Source: Hyphomicrobiales bacterium
GTDB lineage: Bacteria > Pseudomonadota > Alphaproteobacteria > Rhizobiales > Rhizobiaceae
DNA: 64,000 nt
Direction: 5' to 3'
Assembly: GCA_900470155.1 (NCBI GenBank)
Contig: UBZT01000002.1
Coordinates: 124,001 to 188,000 of the forward strand
A model generated the notes under the pieces. It searched no databases. It was not told the origin of the DNA and saw nothing but the letters and a program-made list of their open reading frames with translations. The position numbers were made by a program, and so were the translations under genes. Positions 45,008 to 54,490 of the stretch are shown piece after piece. Position 1 is the stretch's first letter; each line of letters begins with the position of its first letter.

Positions 45008-46003
45008 CTAGGCCATCACTTTCAGGGCTCGCTTAACCATCTCGGATGTAACCCTGACATCGTCGAGATACCGAGCGACGGCAAGTTCCACCGTCCGCGC
45101 CTCCGCGTGCGTTGACCGCACGAACCGTAACCGACTGCCAATTCGGGCTTGGCCGAGGCGCCACAAATCGCATTCCATTACGCCGGCGATCTTGGGATAT
45201 CCCCCAGCTGTATTGGCGTCGCTCATCTGCACGATCGGTTCGCCGCCAGGCGGGACCTGAATAACCCCGGGCACGACGCCATGGGACCTCATCTCGACTG
45301 TCTCGACCGGTATGATCGGATCACCGGACAGACGGTAACCCGTGCGATCGCTGCGCGAAGAGATCCGCCAGGTCTGATCCCAGAAAGCCTTTGCGTCCTC
45401 GGCAAAAAGCCCATGCTCTCCGGCCGGCAAGGCGCGGATCAGCAAAACACCATCGGAAGATTGGGGGAACACACGATCTAAAGCAACGGCCGGCTCCACC
45501 ACGGCGATGCCCGAATCTGGCACCGGAAGATTATCTCCACCGGCACCGATGGCGATCCTATCGCCCTTCTCCAATGTCCGGCCGGCATGACCACCAAAGC
45601 CCCCGCGGAGCGAGGTACTGCGCGATCCCATGATCGATGGAACGTCCAGACCGCCGGCGACGCAGACGTAGGCGCGCGCCAGTTTCGGCGGCTGCCTGAT
45701 TTCAAGAACCTGACCTGCTTCGACACGATAGGCACACCAGGCAAGCAGTTCGACACCGTCCAAAAATGGATTGCCATCCGTGCCGGAGACGACGAAGACA
45801 GCGCGCTTGTCGAACCGTAAACGAAACGGAAAGGTCTGGATTTCCAGCGCCGCCGAACCTCCATGATTGCCAGCAAGGCAATTGCCAATCCTGACAGCAA
45901 GCGGATCCATCGCGCCACTGGCCGAGACACCGATATCGCGGTAGCCGGGACGCCCGAGGTCCTGGACAGCGTTGAACGGGCCGGTTTCGATAACCTCGAT
46001 CAT
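45008..46003 (-). CDS. pxpC: 5-oxoprolinase subunit C / biotin-dependent carboxyltransferase-like (KipA family)
   Basis: 331 residues from the ATG at 46003 (ATGA overlap with pxpB); a longer frame to 46171 is unused. Family motifs: GPFNAVQDLGRPGYRDIGVSASGAMDP split across the N-terminus, QPPKLARAYVCVAGG, and SRSDRTGYRL. KipA/PxpC is related to the carboxyltransferase halves of urea carboxylase, which makes the nearby biotin carboxylase and carrier genes notable. Confidence 0.92.
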   Translation of the reverse strand: MIEVIETGPFNAVQDLGRPGYRDIGVSASGAMDPLAVRIGNCLAGNHGGSAALEIQTFPFRLRFDKRAVFVVSGTDGNPFLDGVELLAWCAYRVEAGQVLEIRQPPKLARAYVCVAGGLDVPSIMGSRSTSLRGGFGGHAGRTLEKGDRIAIGAGGDNLPVPDSGIAVVEPAVALDRVFPQSSDGVLLIRALPAGEHGLFAEDAKAFWDQTWRISSRSDRTGYRLSGDPIIPVETVEMRSHGVVPGVIQVPPGGEPIVQMSDANTAGGYPKIAGVMECDLWRLGQARIGSRLRFVRSTHAEARTVELAVARYLDDVRVTSEMVKRALKVMA

Positions 46004-46707
46004 AGGTCGATCCTCGTGGGCACGAACCGAACAATATCGCCTGGTGCCATCAAGGCCGGCGTTGCCGACTGCGGGTCGAACATCTGCAATTCGGCAAAGC
46101 CTATGGAGTTCCAGCCGTTCGGGCCCGTCAACATGGCAACACCGGTCTGCATGCCGCCGATTGTCACGCATCCCTTGGCCATCTTGAGCGACGGAACGGT
46201 CTTGCGCGGCATGTAGATGCGCGGATCGAGACCGTGAAGATAGCCGAAGCCGGGTGCGCTCCCCAGAGCGAAGACCCGATAGATCGCTTCATGATGGATA
46301 CGGATCACTTCCCGATCCGTAAGCCCGGAGAAATCGCACAGCGCCGCCAGATCCGTTGCGAACTCCCCGCCATACTGGACAGCGATCTCGATGGTCTTTC
46401 CGGCGAGATCGATGCTGGGGGCAACGTCCCAAGCTTCCGACAGCCGCAATACAACACCCTCTGGATCCTCGGGCGTTTCCGTGAGGATCACCAGCAAATT
46501 GGTCATACCGGGAATGATTTCCGCCAGATCCGGCCAACCTTTCAGCGTTTGCGACAGTGCCCAGATCCGGCGCTGGGACGCGAGGTCGAAATCGCCAGGT
46601 GCCTCCAGCAGGAAGGATCGGGTGCCGATCGACGAAATGCGAGGGCGGCCCTTGCTGGCGGGAATGATCTCGTTTGGTGACACATGGTGATTCAGCATGG
46701 CTGTCAT
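46000..46707 (-). CDS. pxpB: 5-oxoprolinase subunit B (KipI family)
   Basis: 235 residues, slightly overlapping the upstream BCCP-like gene (4 bases). KipI/PxpB features: VQYGGEFATDLAAL, GSAPGFGYLHGLDPRI and PRKTVPSL. In Bacillus KipI inhibits the KinA sensor kinase, but the conserved role of the trio is 5-oxoproline hydrolysis. The N-terminal 25 residues are longer than usual and could be trimmed to the second Met. Confidence 0.92.
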   Translation of the reverse strand: MTAMLNHHVSPNEIIPASKGRPRISSIGTRSFLLEAPGDFDLASQRRIWALSQTLKGWPDLAEIIPGMTNLLVILTETPEDPEGVVLRLSEAWDVAPSIDLAGKTIEIAVQYGGEFATDLAALCDFSGLTDREVIRIHHEAIYRVFALGSAPGFGYLHGLDPRIYMPRKTVPSLKMAKGCVTIGGMQTGVAMLTGPNGWNSIGFAELQMFDPQSATPALMAPGDIVRFVPTRIDL

Positions 46708-47111
46708 GAATGGGGCTCGATCTCGAAAAGGGCATCGCCAAAACCGACCAATGCATTCGCCTCAACACGCAGTTTGGTCAAAAGCCCGGCTCGGCCGGCA
46801 GTCAGGGGCAGAAGAACGAGACCGATCCGTAGGAAACCCAATACCTCGGTCCCGGAAATCAATCTCGGCAACTCAGTTGACGTTCCGGAAATGCGGACAT
46901 GCGAAAAGCACACCACCCCGGCCATGGGTGCCTTGACGATAAATGCCGGTGCGGTTGCCACGACTGTCGGGCGTACTTCGCCATCAGGAGCGATCATTAG
47001 GCGCAGGCTCCCCGACGCGGCGGAGATTTCGATACCGCCCACCCCGGCCGCCGTGAGCGCGTCGGTCAGGAATGCTATGGTTTTCGGATCGCTGAAATCG
47101 ATCGCGCTCAT
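46704..47111 (-). CDS. BCCP-like (biotinyl-domain) protein lacking the biotinylation site
   Basis: 135 residues from the ATG at 47111, in an ATGA overlap with accC. The N-terminus (TIAFLTDALTAAGVGGIEIS) and the C-terminal lipoyl/biotinyl-like fold (KAPMAGVV, then LVGFGDALFEIE) follow the layout of AccB. At the place of the biotin-accepting EAMK the sequence reads RIGL (residues 95-98), so no lysine is available. The real carrier two genes upstream keeps EAMK. It is probably a structural or adaptor relative in the PxpBC complex (inference). Confidence 0.75.
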   Translation of the reverse strand: MSAIDFSDPKTIAFLTDALTAAGVGGIEISAASGSLRLMIAPDGEVRPTVVATAPAFIVKAPMAGVVCFSHVRISGTSTELPRLISGTEVLGFLRIGLVLLPLTAGRAGLLTKLRVEANALVGFGDALFEIEPHS

Positions 47112-48499
47112 AGCGTTCTCCGCAGCGTCAACCATTTTTCAAGATAGTGGATGTCCGTCTCGCCGTCCGCGAAGGAGCGATCCTCGAACAGGGCACGCAA
47201 GAAGGGGATATTTGTGGAGATCCCGTCCACCCGTGTCGCCGCAAGCGCCCCGCGCATTGTCTCCATCGCTTGCGCTCGCGTCGGAGCATGAACGATGATC
47301 TTAGCGATCAGCGAGTCGTAGTATGGCGAGACTTTATAACCCGCATGGATATGTGTATCGACGCGGACCCCCTCACCCATCGGCCAGTCAAGACCGGTGA
47401 TCACGCCGGCCGACGACATGAAACTCTCGGGATCCTCGGCATTGATACGGCATTCGAAGGAATGCCCTTTGCAGTTGATATCCGCCTGGGTCAGTGCCAG
47501 CGGCAAACCCTGAGCGACCTTAATCTGTTCCTGGACGATATCGATACCGGCCGTCAGCTCGGTAACGGGATGCTCGACCTGAAGTCGCGTGTTCATTTCG
47601 ATGAAATAGAACGCATTGTCCTCGTAGAGAAATTCGAAGGTCCCCACGCCGCGGTACCCGATCTGGCGGCAAGCCTGCACGCAGGCCTCGCCGACGGGTG
47701 CGATGATCTCCGGCGCCACGCCGGGTGCCGGGGCTTCCTCCACGACCTTCTGATGACGGCGCTGCATCGAGCAATCGCGATGTCCGAGCCAGACTGCATT
47801 GCCGTGGCTGTCGCACAGGACCTGGATTTCGATATGGCGTGGATGCTGGAGGAACTTCTCCACATAGAGAGCTGGGGAGCCGAAGGCCTGTCGTGCTTCT
47901 TCCCGCGTGAGCGCGATGGCGTCGTGCAGCAGTCCGGCCTCCGGAACGACGCGCATGCCGCGCCCGCCACCGCCACCGGCCGCCTTGATGATGACGGGGT
48001 AGCCGATGTCTAGCGCGATCTGCTCGACCGCCGCAGCTTCTTCGGGAAGCGCTGTATCGGGACCGGGAACGCAAGGCACACCGGCCGCGATCATCGCCCG
48101 CTTCGCTGAAATCTTATCACCCATAGTGGCGATCGATTTGGCATCAGGCCCGATAAAGACAAAACCTGCTTTTTCCGCTGCATCCGCGAAGGCAGAATTT
48201 TCCGATAGAAAACCGTAGCCAGGATGAATGGCCCCCGCCCCGGTGAGGCGTGCAGCCAGAAGGATGGCATCCATGTTCAGATAGCTCTTTGCTGCGCTGG
48301 ATGGCCCAATGCAGAGGAAGCGGTCGGCCGCCTTGACATAGAGTGCTTCGCGGTCTGCTTCCGAGCAAACTGCCACCGTCTTCACACCGAGATCGCGGCA
48401 CGCGCGCTGGATCCGAACCGCGATTTCGCCGCGGTTGGCAATAAGGACGCTATCGAAGCGCGGTCCTGTCGCTGAGTTCTTGTGTAACGGTTGGGACAT
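47108..48499 (-). CDS. accC: Biotin carboxylase (AccC family)
   Basis: 463 residues with an ATP-grasp fold: VLIANRGEIAVRI, HPGYGFLSENSAFA, KAAGGGGGRGMRVV (nucleotide loop), HIEIQVLCD, DCSMQRRHQK, EMNTRLQVEHPVTE. It carboxylates biotin on the carrier protein using ATP and bicarbonate. Its start shares one base with the accB stop (TGATG). Being in the pxp operon instead of with fatty-acid genes, it is probably dedicated to a partner other than acetyl-CoA carboxyltransferase; such acc/pxp clusters occur in other bacteria. Confidence 0.92.
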   Translation of the reverse strand: MSQPLHKNSATGPRFDSVLIANRGEIAVRIQRACRDLGVKTVAVCSEADREALYVKAADRFLCIGPSSAAKSYLNMDAILLAARLTGAGAIHPGYGFLSENSAFADAAEKAGFVFIGPDAKSIATMGDKISAKRAMIAAGVPCVPGPDTALPEEAAAVEQIALDIGYPVIIKAAGGGGGRGMRVVPEAGLLHDAIALTREEARQAFGSPALYVEKFLQHPRHIEIQVLCDSHGNAVWLGHRDCSMQRRHQKVVEEAPAPGVAPEIIAPVGEACVQACRQIGYRGVGTFEFLYEDNAFYFIEMNTRLQVEHPVTELTAGIDIVQEQIKVAQGLPLALTQADINCKGHSFECRINAEDPESFMSSAGVITGLDWPMGEGVRVDTHIHAGYKVSPYYDSLIAKIIVHAPTRAQAMETMRGALAATRVDGISTNIPFLRALFEDRSFADGETDIHYLEKWLTLRRTL

Positions 48500-48930
48500 C
48501 AGGCGATCTCCGCAAGCACGTCACCGGTCTCAACCTCTCCGCCGTCAATGTCGGTGAGGTAGGCAATGCGCCCAGAGCGCGGCGCGGCGATGCTATTGAA
48601 CACCTTCATCGCCTCGATAACAAACAAGGTCTGGCCTTCTTCCACCTGTTCGCCCAAGCTGACGAACGGCGCTTGCCCCGGTGCCGGACTTCGATGCAAA
48701 ATGCCAAAAACTGGCGCCCTAACCGATACTTCTTTGTTCTCTGGAGCGTCCGCAGCGTCGATCGGAGTGCCGGAGACGCCTTGAGGTTCACGAACACGGG
48801 CGCCCGGCGCGGTGAGGGACGCGGAGCGGCCGAAAATGCGCACCGTCAGGTCCTTTTCGGTCACTGACAGTTCGGTGATATTCGATCGTCCGACAAAGTC
48901 GATGAGGGTCTTTATCTTAGACAGGTCCAT
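48499..48930 (-). CDS. accB: Biotin carboxyl carrier protein (AccB family)
   Basis: 143 residues. N-terminal region LSKIKTLIDFVGRSNITELSV as in AccB, an Ala/Pro linker (40-66), then the biotinyl domain from RAPVFGILHRSPAPG to EIA with Lys109 in the intact EAMKV motif. First gene of the seven-gene operon. The longer thumb region APGQAPFVSLGEQVEEG is that of acetyl-CoA-type carriers. Confidence 0.92.
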   Translation of the reverse strand: MDLSKIKTLIDFVGRSNITELSVTEKDLTVRIFGRSASLTAPGARVREPQGVSGTPIDAADAPENKEVSVRAPVFGILHRSPAPGQAPFVSLGEQVEEGQTLFVIEAMKVFNSIAAPRSGRIAYLTDIDGGEVETGDVLAEIA

Positions 48931-49232
48931 AAGCGTGCCCGACGTTTCAGGAAGGCTGCGACCGACCTCGGTTTGGCCGGGTCGGTTTCAACTGCCTTCT
49001 TCCGTAGCACGAGCTTTCTCTCGATGGGGTCAGACGAAGTTTTGATGGACCGGGTTCACCCGTCGCCAACACCCAGGAAATGTGGCGATCGCCGTCAGAT
49101 GACTTTCGTCAGCTCCCATGTCCAATGATGGAAGTATCTTCGTCGGCAATTGGCCCAATGCAGCTGACTATACAAACGTTGCCGTCGTCATCGGAGCTGG
49201 GTGAAAATGCCCCGATGACGCAGCGTCTGTAA
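48931..49232. other. Intergenic, probable accB operon promoter region
   Basis: 302 bases between two minus-strand genes. No frame of interest, repeat or clear promoter consensus was recognised; it should contain the promoter of the accB operon. Confidence 0.5.
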
Positions 49233-50021
49233 CTACTTGGTCGCCGATACGTCCTTGGCAGCTTGGTCAATGGTATCCGCGATGGCCTTGGGCTGGGTCA
49301 TGAACAAGGCGTGGCTTGCGGACACCTTGGTGATCTTGGCCTTGATGCGTTCGGCCATATGGATCAGCATGGCCTGGTCAAATGCCTTGTCTTCGGTGGC
49401 AATCACCGCCCAGCTGGGCTTGGTATGCCAGGCAGCATTTTCGAGCTTCGTGCCGAAAGCCGACATGTTGATCGGGACCTGCGAGTCCCTCATCAACGCA
49501 ACCTCGGCATCGCTGACGTCATGCGCGAAACCAGCCTTGAATTTGTCCGGGCTGACATAACCAAAGCCGTCCTTCGTCGTCTCGATGACAAATTCGGATG
49601 CAGGTGCGAAGCCTTCATATTGTTGAGCCGTTGTCTCGCCGGCATCCGGGGAGAGAGCAGAGACATAGACGAGGCCCGCAACCTTGGGATCGACACCAGC
49701 TTCCGTGATGACCGTGCCGCCCCAGGAGTGCCCGACCAGAATCGCCGGACCATCCTGCCGTTCGAGCGCACGTTTTGTAGCCGCGACATCGTCTTCGAGA
49801 GAGGTCAGGGGGTTCTGGACAATGGTGACGCGATAGCCGCGCGCCGTCAGGTTGTCGTAGACACCTTTCCAGCCGGAGCCGTCGGCAAAAGCGCCATGGA
49901 CGAGGACCACATTTTTTACGGTCTGGTTCTGGGGGACTGTGTCGGCCGCGTGCACCGGCAGTGCTGCGGACATTGCGGCTGCGGCAAGCGCGGAAGCGAC
50001 GGTTGTGGTCTTGCGTGTCAT
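49233..50021 (-). CDS. Secreted alpha/beta hydrolase
   Basis: 262 residues with a Sec leader (MTRKTTTVASALAAAAMSAALPVHAAD). Fold features: VVLVHGAFADGSGW (oxyanion hole), nucleophile elbow GHSWGG, an acid near AVIATEDKAFD and the late His in ASHALF. It resembles the salicylate/pyrethroid-esterase-like group of small alpha/beta hydrolases; the substrate is unknown. It is divergent from the MarR gene at 50166, and the shared region holds two operator-like repeats. Confidence 0.88.
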   Translation of the reverse strand: MTRKTTTVASALAAAAMSAALPVHAADTVPQNQTVKNVVLVHGAFADGSGWKGVYDNLTARGYRVTIVQNPLTSLEDDVAATKRALERQDGPAILVGHSWGGTVITEAGVDPKVAGLVYVSALSPDAGETTAQQYEGFAPASEFVIETTKDGFGYVSPDKFKAGFAHDVSDAEVALMRDSQVPINMSAFGTKLENAAWHTKPSWAVIATEDKAFDQAMLIHMAERIKAKITKVSASHALFMTQPKAIADTIDQAAKDVSATK

Positions 50022-50041
50022 GGCTTTCTCCTCTGTGTTTT

Positions 50042-50116
50042 GCGATAATTATTATCGCGATATATATAGATAGTCAGATTGCAATTCATCCGTCAAGATA
50101 ATTCTTATCGCGATAT
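50042..50116. promoter_or_regulatory. Twin operator-like repeats between hydrolase and MarR genes
   Basis: A perfect 17-base palindrome GCGATAAT-T-ATTATCGC lies at 50042-50058. A 20-base block beginning inside it (50044-50063) is repeated at 50097-50116 with one mismatch, 53 bases apart (about five helical turns); the second copy keeps GATAA-N3-TTATC. They flank the divergent start points as expected for MarR-type repression of both genes. Confidence 0.7.
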
Positions 50117-50165
50117 TGGTTTCGGCGATGCCATTGGGTATATTGACGCCGTACAGGAGATCAAA

Positions 50166-50633
50166 ATGACAAAGCCACACAACGATCCGCCCCCCCTGCA
50201 AGAGCAACTATGCTACGCAATCTACACGACAGGCATCGCCATCCAGCGTGCCTACAAGCCCCTCCTCGATGCGTTGGGCCTGACCTACCCGCAGTATCTC
50301 GTGCTCAACGTGTTGTGGGCCGAAGATGGGCAAACCGTGGGGGCGATTGCCAACGCCCTTGCGCTCGAATCCAGTACACTGACGCCGCTCCTGAAGCGCC
50401 TTGAGACAGCCGGCTTGCTGCGCAGGACCCGAAATCTCAGCAACGAGCGGCAGGTGGTCATTTCGCTGACCGAAGAGGGCCGCGGATTGCAGCACGGCGC
50501 AGGCTGCCTCAGCGACACCTTGCTCGCAGCCTCGACCCAGACGCCGCAAGAATTGGCGAAACTGAACCGCGACATGCGCTATCTCCGCAACGCGATCTAT
50601 TCGCAAGTCGGCGGGTGGGACGCACCCGCCTGA
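50166..50633 (+). CDS. MarR-family regulator, OhrR-like peroxide sensor
   Basis: 155 residues from the ATG at 50166 with AGGAG upstream; upstream in-frame codons overlap the operator region. The winged-helix domain reads LGLTYPQYLVLNVLW, VGAIANALALESSTLTPLLKRLE and RTRNLSNERQVVISLTEEG. The N-terminus has EQLCYAIY with Cys16 where OhrR proteins carry the peroxide-sensing cysteine. Likely an organic-hydroperoxide- or electrophile-responsive repressor of itself and the divergent hydrolase. Confidence 0.85.
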   Translation: MTKPHNDPPPLQEQLCYAIYTTGIAIQRAYKPLLDALGLTYPQYLVLNVLWAEDGQTVGAIANALALESSTLTPLLKRLETAGLLRRTRNLSNERQVVISLTEEGRGLQHGAGCLSDTLLAASTQTPQELAKLNRDMRYLRNAIYSQVGGWDAPA

Positions 50634-50655
50634 CTTGCAGAGACATATTTGTTAC

Positions 50656-51435
50656 TCATGCCGTGGGGACCGTTCCTCCATCAATCGTGTATTCGGTACC
50701 GGTAATCGAAGCAGCCCGGTCGGAGGCGAGGAATGCAATCAGGTTTGCGACCTCTTCCGGCTTTGCCGGACGACCGAGCGGAATGCCGCCCAGTCCGTCC
50801 ATGATGATCTTCTTCCCACCCTCGAGGTCTGTCCCCGCCTGCTTGGCCAGGCGCTCGGCGAGATGAACCGAGGCTTCCGTTTCAATCCAACCGGGCGACA
50901 CCCGAACCACCCGGACACCCTTCGGTGAGACCTCCTTGGACATCGCCTTGCTATAGGTCGAGAGAGCGGCCTTGGCTGCAGCATAGGCGGTCGTCGATTC
51001 CGGGAGCGGCAATACTCTCTGAATGGATGTGACATGCACGACCACACCGCTTCCTCTGGCGACCATATCCGGAACCAGTGTCCGATCCAGTCGCACAGCT
51101 GGAAACAGATTGAGCGACAACTCTTTCGACCAGTCGTCATCCGACAGTGCCGAGAATCCGCCCCCGGCTGCGGAGGAGCCCCCCAGCATATGGACAATGA
51201 CATCGACGCCGCCGAGGCGTTGGCGGGCTGTTTCTGCGACCATTGCGCATCCCTCTTCGGTGGTCAGGTCCGCCTCGACGAAGAGGTCTTCCGGCAGATT
51301 TTCCGGACGCGCCCGCGCCGTCGTCAGCACTTGCACGCCGAGTTCGCGAAACAGGCTGACAGTTGCGGCGCCGGCTCCTTTCGTTCCGGCAGTCACGAGC
51401 GCGCGTTTGCCTTTCAGGTTGAGAAAATCGGTCAT
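50656..51435 (-). CDS. Short-chain dehydrogenase/reductase
   Basis: 259 residues. N-terminal cofactor loop TAGTKGAG (a relaxed TGxxxGxG), [10 protein letters not shown] in place of the usual NNAG, catalytic Ser-Tyr-Lys in VTSIQR and [10 protein letters not shown], and a C-terminus [15 protein letters not shown]. The changed NNAG region puts it in an atypical SDR subgroup. Its start overlaps the SnoaL-like gene by 4 bases. The substrate is unknown. Confidence 0.85.
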   Translation of the reverse strand: MTDFLNLKGKRALVTAGTKGAGAATVSLFRELGVQVLTTARARPENLPEDLFVEADLTTEEGCAMVAETARQRLGGVDVIVHMLGGSSAAGGGFSALSDDDWSKELSLNLFPAVRLDRTLVPDMVARGSGVVVHVTSIQRVLPLPESTTAYAAAKAALSTYSKAMSKEVSPKGVRVVRVSPGWIETEASVHLAERLAKQAGTDLEGGKKIIMDGLGGIPLGRPAKPEEVANLIAFLASDRAASITGTEYTIDGGTVPTA

Positions 51436-51752
51436 GACCGGATCTCCAGCCTGATGATCTTTTCGTCCTTGATCGTGAAGGCGTGGGTGAGCACTACAGG
51501 GCTACCGGTAAACTGGCCGCTGACACTCGCGTGGACGAATGCCTTGTCGCCATCGACGGTGGATTCGAGCGGTTCGGCGATGTATTGGGTCGCCTTCTTC
51601 GCGGACAACCACCATTGACGGATTGCGACGGATCCCTGATGGCGGGCGTTCTCATCCTCGACCACCGCATCGGCGGCAAGCGTGTTCAACAGCGCCTCGG
51701 CATCATTGCGCCTGTCGGCATCAAAATACATGGTCACAATATCTGGCATCAT
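51432..51752 (-). CDS. SnoaL-like / NTF2-fold protein
   Basis: 106 residues from the ATG at 51752 with AAGGAGA about 9 bases upstream; the frame stays open to 51851 without support. The small cone-shaped SnoaL/NTF2 fold is suggested by [27 protein letters not shown], the middle IRQWW and the closing strand pair [19 protein letters not shown]. Such proteins act as isomerases, hydrolases or binding partners. It is co-transcribed with the SDR and divergent from the LysR gene. Confidence 0.75.
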   Translation of the reverse strand: MMPDIVTMYFDADRRNDAEALLNTLAADAVVEDENARHQGSVAIRQWWLSAKKATQYIAEPLESTVDGDKAFVHASVSGQFTGSPVVLTHAFTIKDEKIIRLEIRS

Positions 51753-51850
51753 CTCACGTCTCTCCTTGTGGACTGACCTGAGAGTTAGCCCTCGACCATT
51801 GATTATATAAGTGGGATAGATCGGCATGCGGAAATGAACAGATCGGGACA

Positions 51851-52780
51851 ATGGAACAGGCCAATCTAAAGGAGCTGGAAGCGGTCATCGCGATTGCCCG
51901 GCGCGGGACATTCCGAGCAGCGGCGATCGACCTCGGCATGTCATCGACTGCGCTCAGCCACACGATCGGCCGGCTTGAGGCGGACCTGGGCGTGCGATTA
52001 TTCAACCGAACCACACGCAGTGTCTCGCTAACGGATGCTGGCAGGCTCTTCATGCGGCAGGTCGCACCTTCGCTGCAGGATCTCCACGCGGCGCTGGAAA
52101 CGGTGCGTTCGCAACGCGAGACACCTTCGGGAACGATACGCATCAACGCGGCACCTTTTGCAGCACGCGCCATTATCTCACCGCTGGTGCTTGAGTTCCT
52201 GCGCCGCCATCCGGACATGAATGTCGATATCGTGACAGAAGGCAAGATGGTCGATATCGTCAGGGACGGGTTCGATCTCGGTGTGCGGGTTGCTGGCCTC
52301 ATTCCCACCGACATGATTGCTGTGTCACTCGGTCGACCTCAGCGCCACGCCGTGGTCGGTTCGCCGGAATATTTCGAGCAACACGGTAAACCTCTCGTAC
52401 CCCCGGACCTTCTTCATCACAGGTGCATTCGCGTTCGGCTACCGGATGGCTCCCTGTTTCGATGGCGGTTTGAAAAAGATGGAGAAGCGGTCCAAATCGA
52501 TGTGCAGGGTCAAGCCACCCTCGATGAGGCCAGCCTCGTGAAGATCGCCGTGCTCGAAAGCACGGGGTTGGGCTACACGATGGAACAGGAAGTTCTCAAC
52601 GACATTGAGGCGGGGCGTCTTGTCCGAGTTCTGGAAGATTGGACCCCGCCCTATCCGGGGCTTTGCTTGTATTATCCTGGGCGCCGAAATCTATCGGCTG
52701 GGGTCAGAGCGTTCCTCGAACTGGCTCGCGATCACTCGCGACGAGCAGGTCATTCACCCGCTCTGGAAACGAGTCCATAG
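51851..52780 (+). CDS. LysR-family transcriptional regulator
   Basis: 309 residues. Winged helix at about 1-62 ([35 protein letters not shown]), linker helix, and effector domain with [23 protein letters not shown] and the C-terminal [25 protein letters not shown]. It resembles the group controlling quinone or aldehyde reductases, and probably regulates the divergent SnoaL-SDR pair 98 bases away. The relic at 2250-2508 comes from a relative of this protein. Confidence 0.9.
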   Translation: MEQANLKELEAVIAIARRGTFRAAAIDLGMSSTALSHTIGRLEADLGVRLFNRTTRSVSLTDAGRLFMRQVAPSLQDLHAALETVRSQRETPSGTIRINAAPFAARAIISPLVLEFLRRHPDMNVDIVTEGKMVDIVRDGFDLGVRVAGLIPTDMIAVSLGRPQRHAVVGSPEYFEQHGKPLVPPDLLHHRCIRVRLPDGSLFRWRFEKDGEAVQIDVQGQATLDEASLVKIAVLESTGLGYTMEQEVLNDIEAGRLVRVLEDWTPPYPGLCLYYPGRRNLSAGVRAFLELARDHSRRAGHSPALETSP

Positions 52781-54490
52781 GGCAATGGCTTCGCTTGCCG
52801 CATGATCGCGGCAGAGCCTGATGTTCGCTTCCGCGCGTCAGGCCCAATGTGGCGAGCGCTCGTGGTGACGCTGGCTGTGTGCCAATCAGGAAAGCGCAGG
52901 CCCGCAGCGTTACACAGTGAACAGTTCAAACGATCACAACAACGTCTCAACCTGGCATTTGCGCCGGCACGGAACGTGCCTGACCGACACAGTGGCGCCA
53001 CGGCCAAATCCGCCCCTCCCAAAGCAAAAAACCGCGATCGGCTTGGCGGATGGGACAATTCATAACAGATTGAAATTATTGGGGACAAGCGCCACTACGA
53101 AATCGAATCGGCACTTTGGTTTCATCACTGCCGATAGCCGGATGGTTAACTAAATCTGACCGGAACTGCATCTCTCAGTGAAAAGACCCGCAGCGCGACA
53201 TTACCGCTCCTGCAACACAGTCATATTGCCACATCGACCTGCTGATTCCAAGAGCGCAGCGACAACTAACGAAAAAAATACGTAAGTTCGATGCTGAGCG
53301 TAGCTTCCAGCAAATGCAGAAGCCAGCAGATAGTGCGTCATCCGTTGCACATCCCGCACGCCGCGGGAGAGGGGCTTGTAATTTCACAGACGGCGCATTT
53401 GAGAAGACATACCGGCGCGGTTGCAGTCTGCCGGCGCCGACGCCGTGGCGGCGCTTTCATCCGCGGCGATTGCGGTTACTGTGGTCAACCACGCTCATGT
53501 CCGCGCCTATGTCCATGCGATCCGTGGACGGGTCAAGGCCCACCCGATCGATAGGCGGTAATCGCCGCCGTCCCACCCGGCGGCAGATCACATCGCTTGC
53601 CGGCCTTCGCCCATCGGACCCGGAACCCTGGCAGATGGAATGACATGCGCTTCATCGGCCGGCCGAGGCAAGGTGCCCGCCTTGCTGTTCATGGCAGGCT
53701 CATCGCCAGCCCTCACAACCCTGCGCTCAATGCCCTCAGAAGCCGTCTTGTCGCAACAGGTGAACCCAGGCGTCGCTATCTTCGCCACCACAGAAAAACT
53801 GCTGACCTCCTCAACGCCATCCTCCGGGAAGAGAAGCCATGGCACAAGCCTGACTGCTATGACGGTCGCCCCTCTGGCATTGGCCATAGGCCCGCCGATG
53901 TGCGCCCCGCGCGTCACATCGCGATGCAGGCGAGCCGGGTATCTCAAGCAGCCCCAGGAGAATTTCGGCAGGAACGAGAAAAGCCGCAGTTGCGAAACAG
54001 TGCTCCAACTCAAACAGTCAGACACTCGACCGGTCGCGTTCCGCCGGCCCACACCTCTACCCTCGCCCCACATTTTGCGTCATCCGAACAAATCGGCGAT
54101 CCGTCGAACCGGAGCCCGCTGTCCTGCGTCGATCTGGCGCGACCCTGGGATCGTCTTCGTTGGTGGAAACCCGGTCCGCTCTCGACTCACTTATCGAGTC
54201 ATGCCTGTTGACAGCTGTCAACACCTCGACCGCTAGGCCAAACATTCTCGAACAGCCCCTGCCCTCCCTTGGATCCTCAGACCAGTTCAACCAATTCAGC
54301 AAGGCGCTCAACATAAACTCAGATGGTCGGCACTAGCGGCGTGTGCACTTTTTTACGGTCGCAGGCCATAGTGCGCCACAACCCTGGTGAGATGTCTTTC
54401 AGCGTTTTCTTTGATGCGATATATTGACAAATGCGGACTGAGATTTTACTCCTGACGAAATTCGATATTCATCATTCCTCAGGACAGCCT
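52781..54490. other. Long stretch without a recognised gene
   Basis: 1.7 kb between the LysR and TetR genes. Several frames of 100-200 codons occur near 53588-54236 on both strands, but they overlap each other and resemble no protein family, and none has a good ribosome site. A 52-codon start-less frame at 53403-53561 encodes a plausible hydrophobic helix followed by a basic tail, possibly a relic. No tRNA, repeat array or insertion-sequence ends were seen. Confidence 0.45.
54424..54452 (+). promoter_or_regulatory. Candidate sigma-70 promoter of the tetR gene
   Basis: A perfect TTGACA box (54424-54429) is followed after 17 bases by TACTCC, a weak -10. It lies 39 bases before the tetR ATG. 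Confidence 0.35.

Noticed and set aside
53588..54236. Overlapping frames of 160-204 codons on both strands as possible genes
   Set aside because: Three frames cover the same DNA, none has a good start signal, and none resembles a known protein. GC-rich DNA produces such frames by chance.
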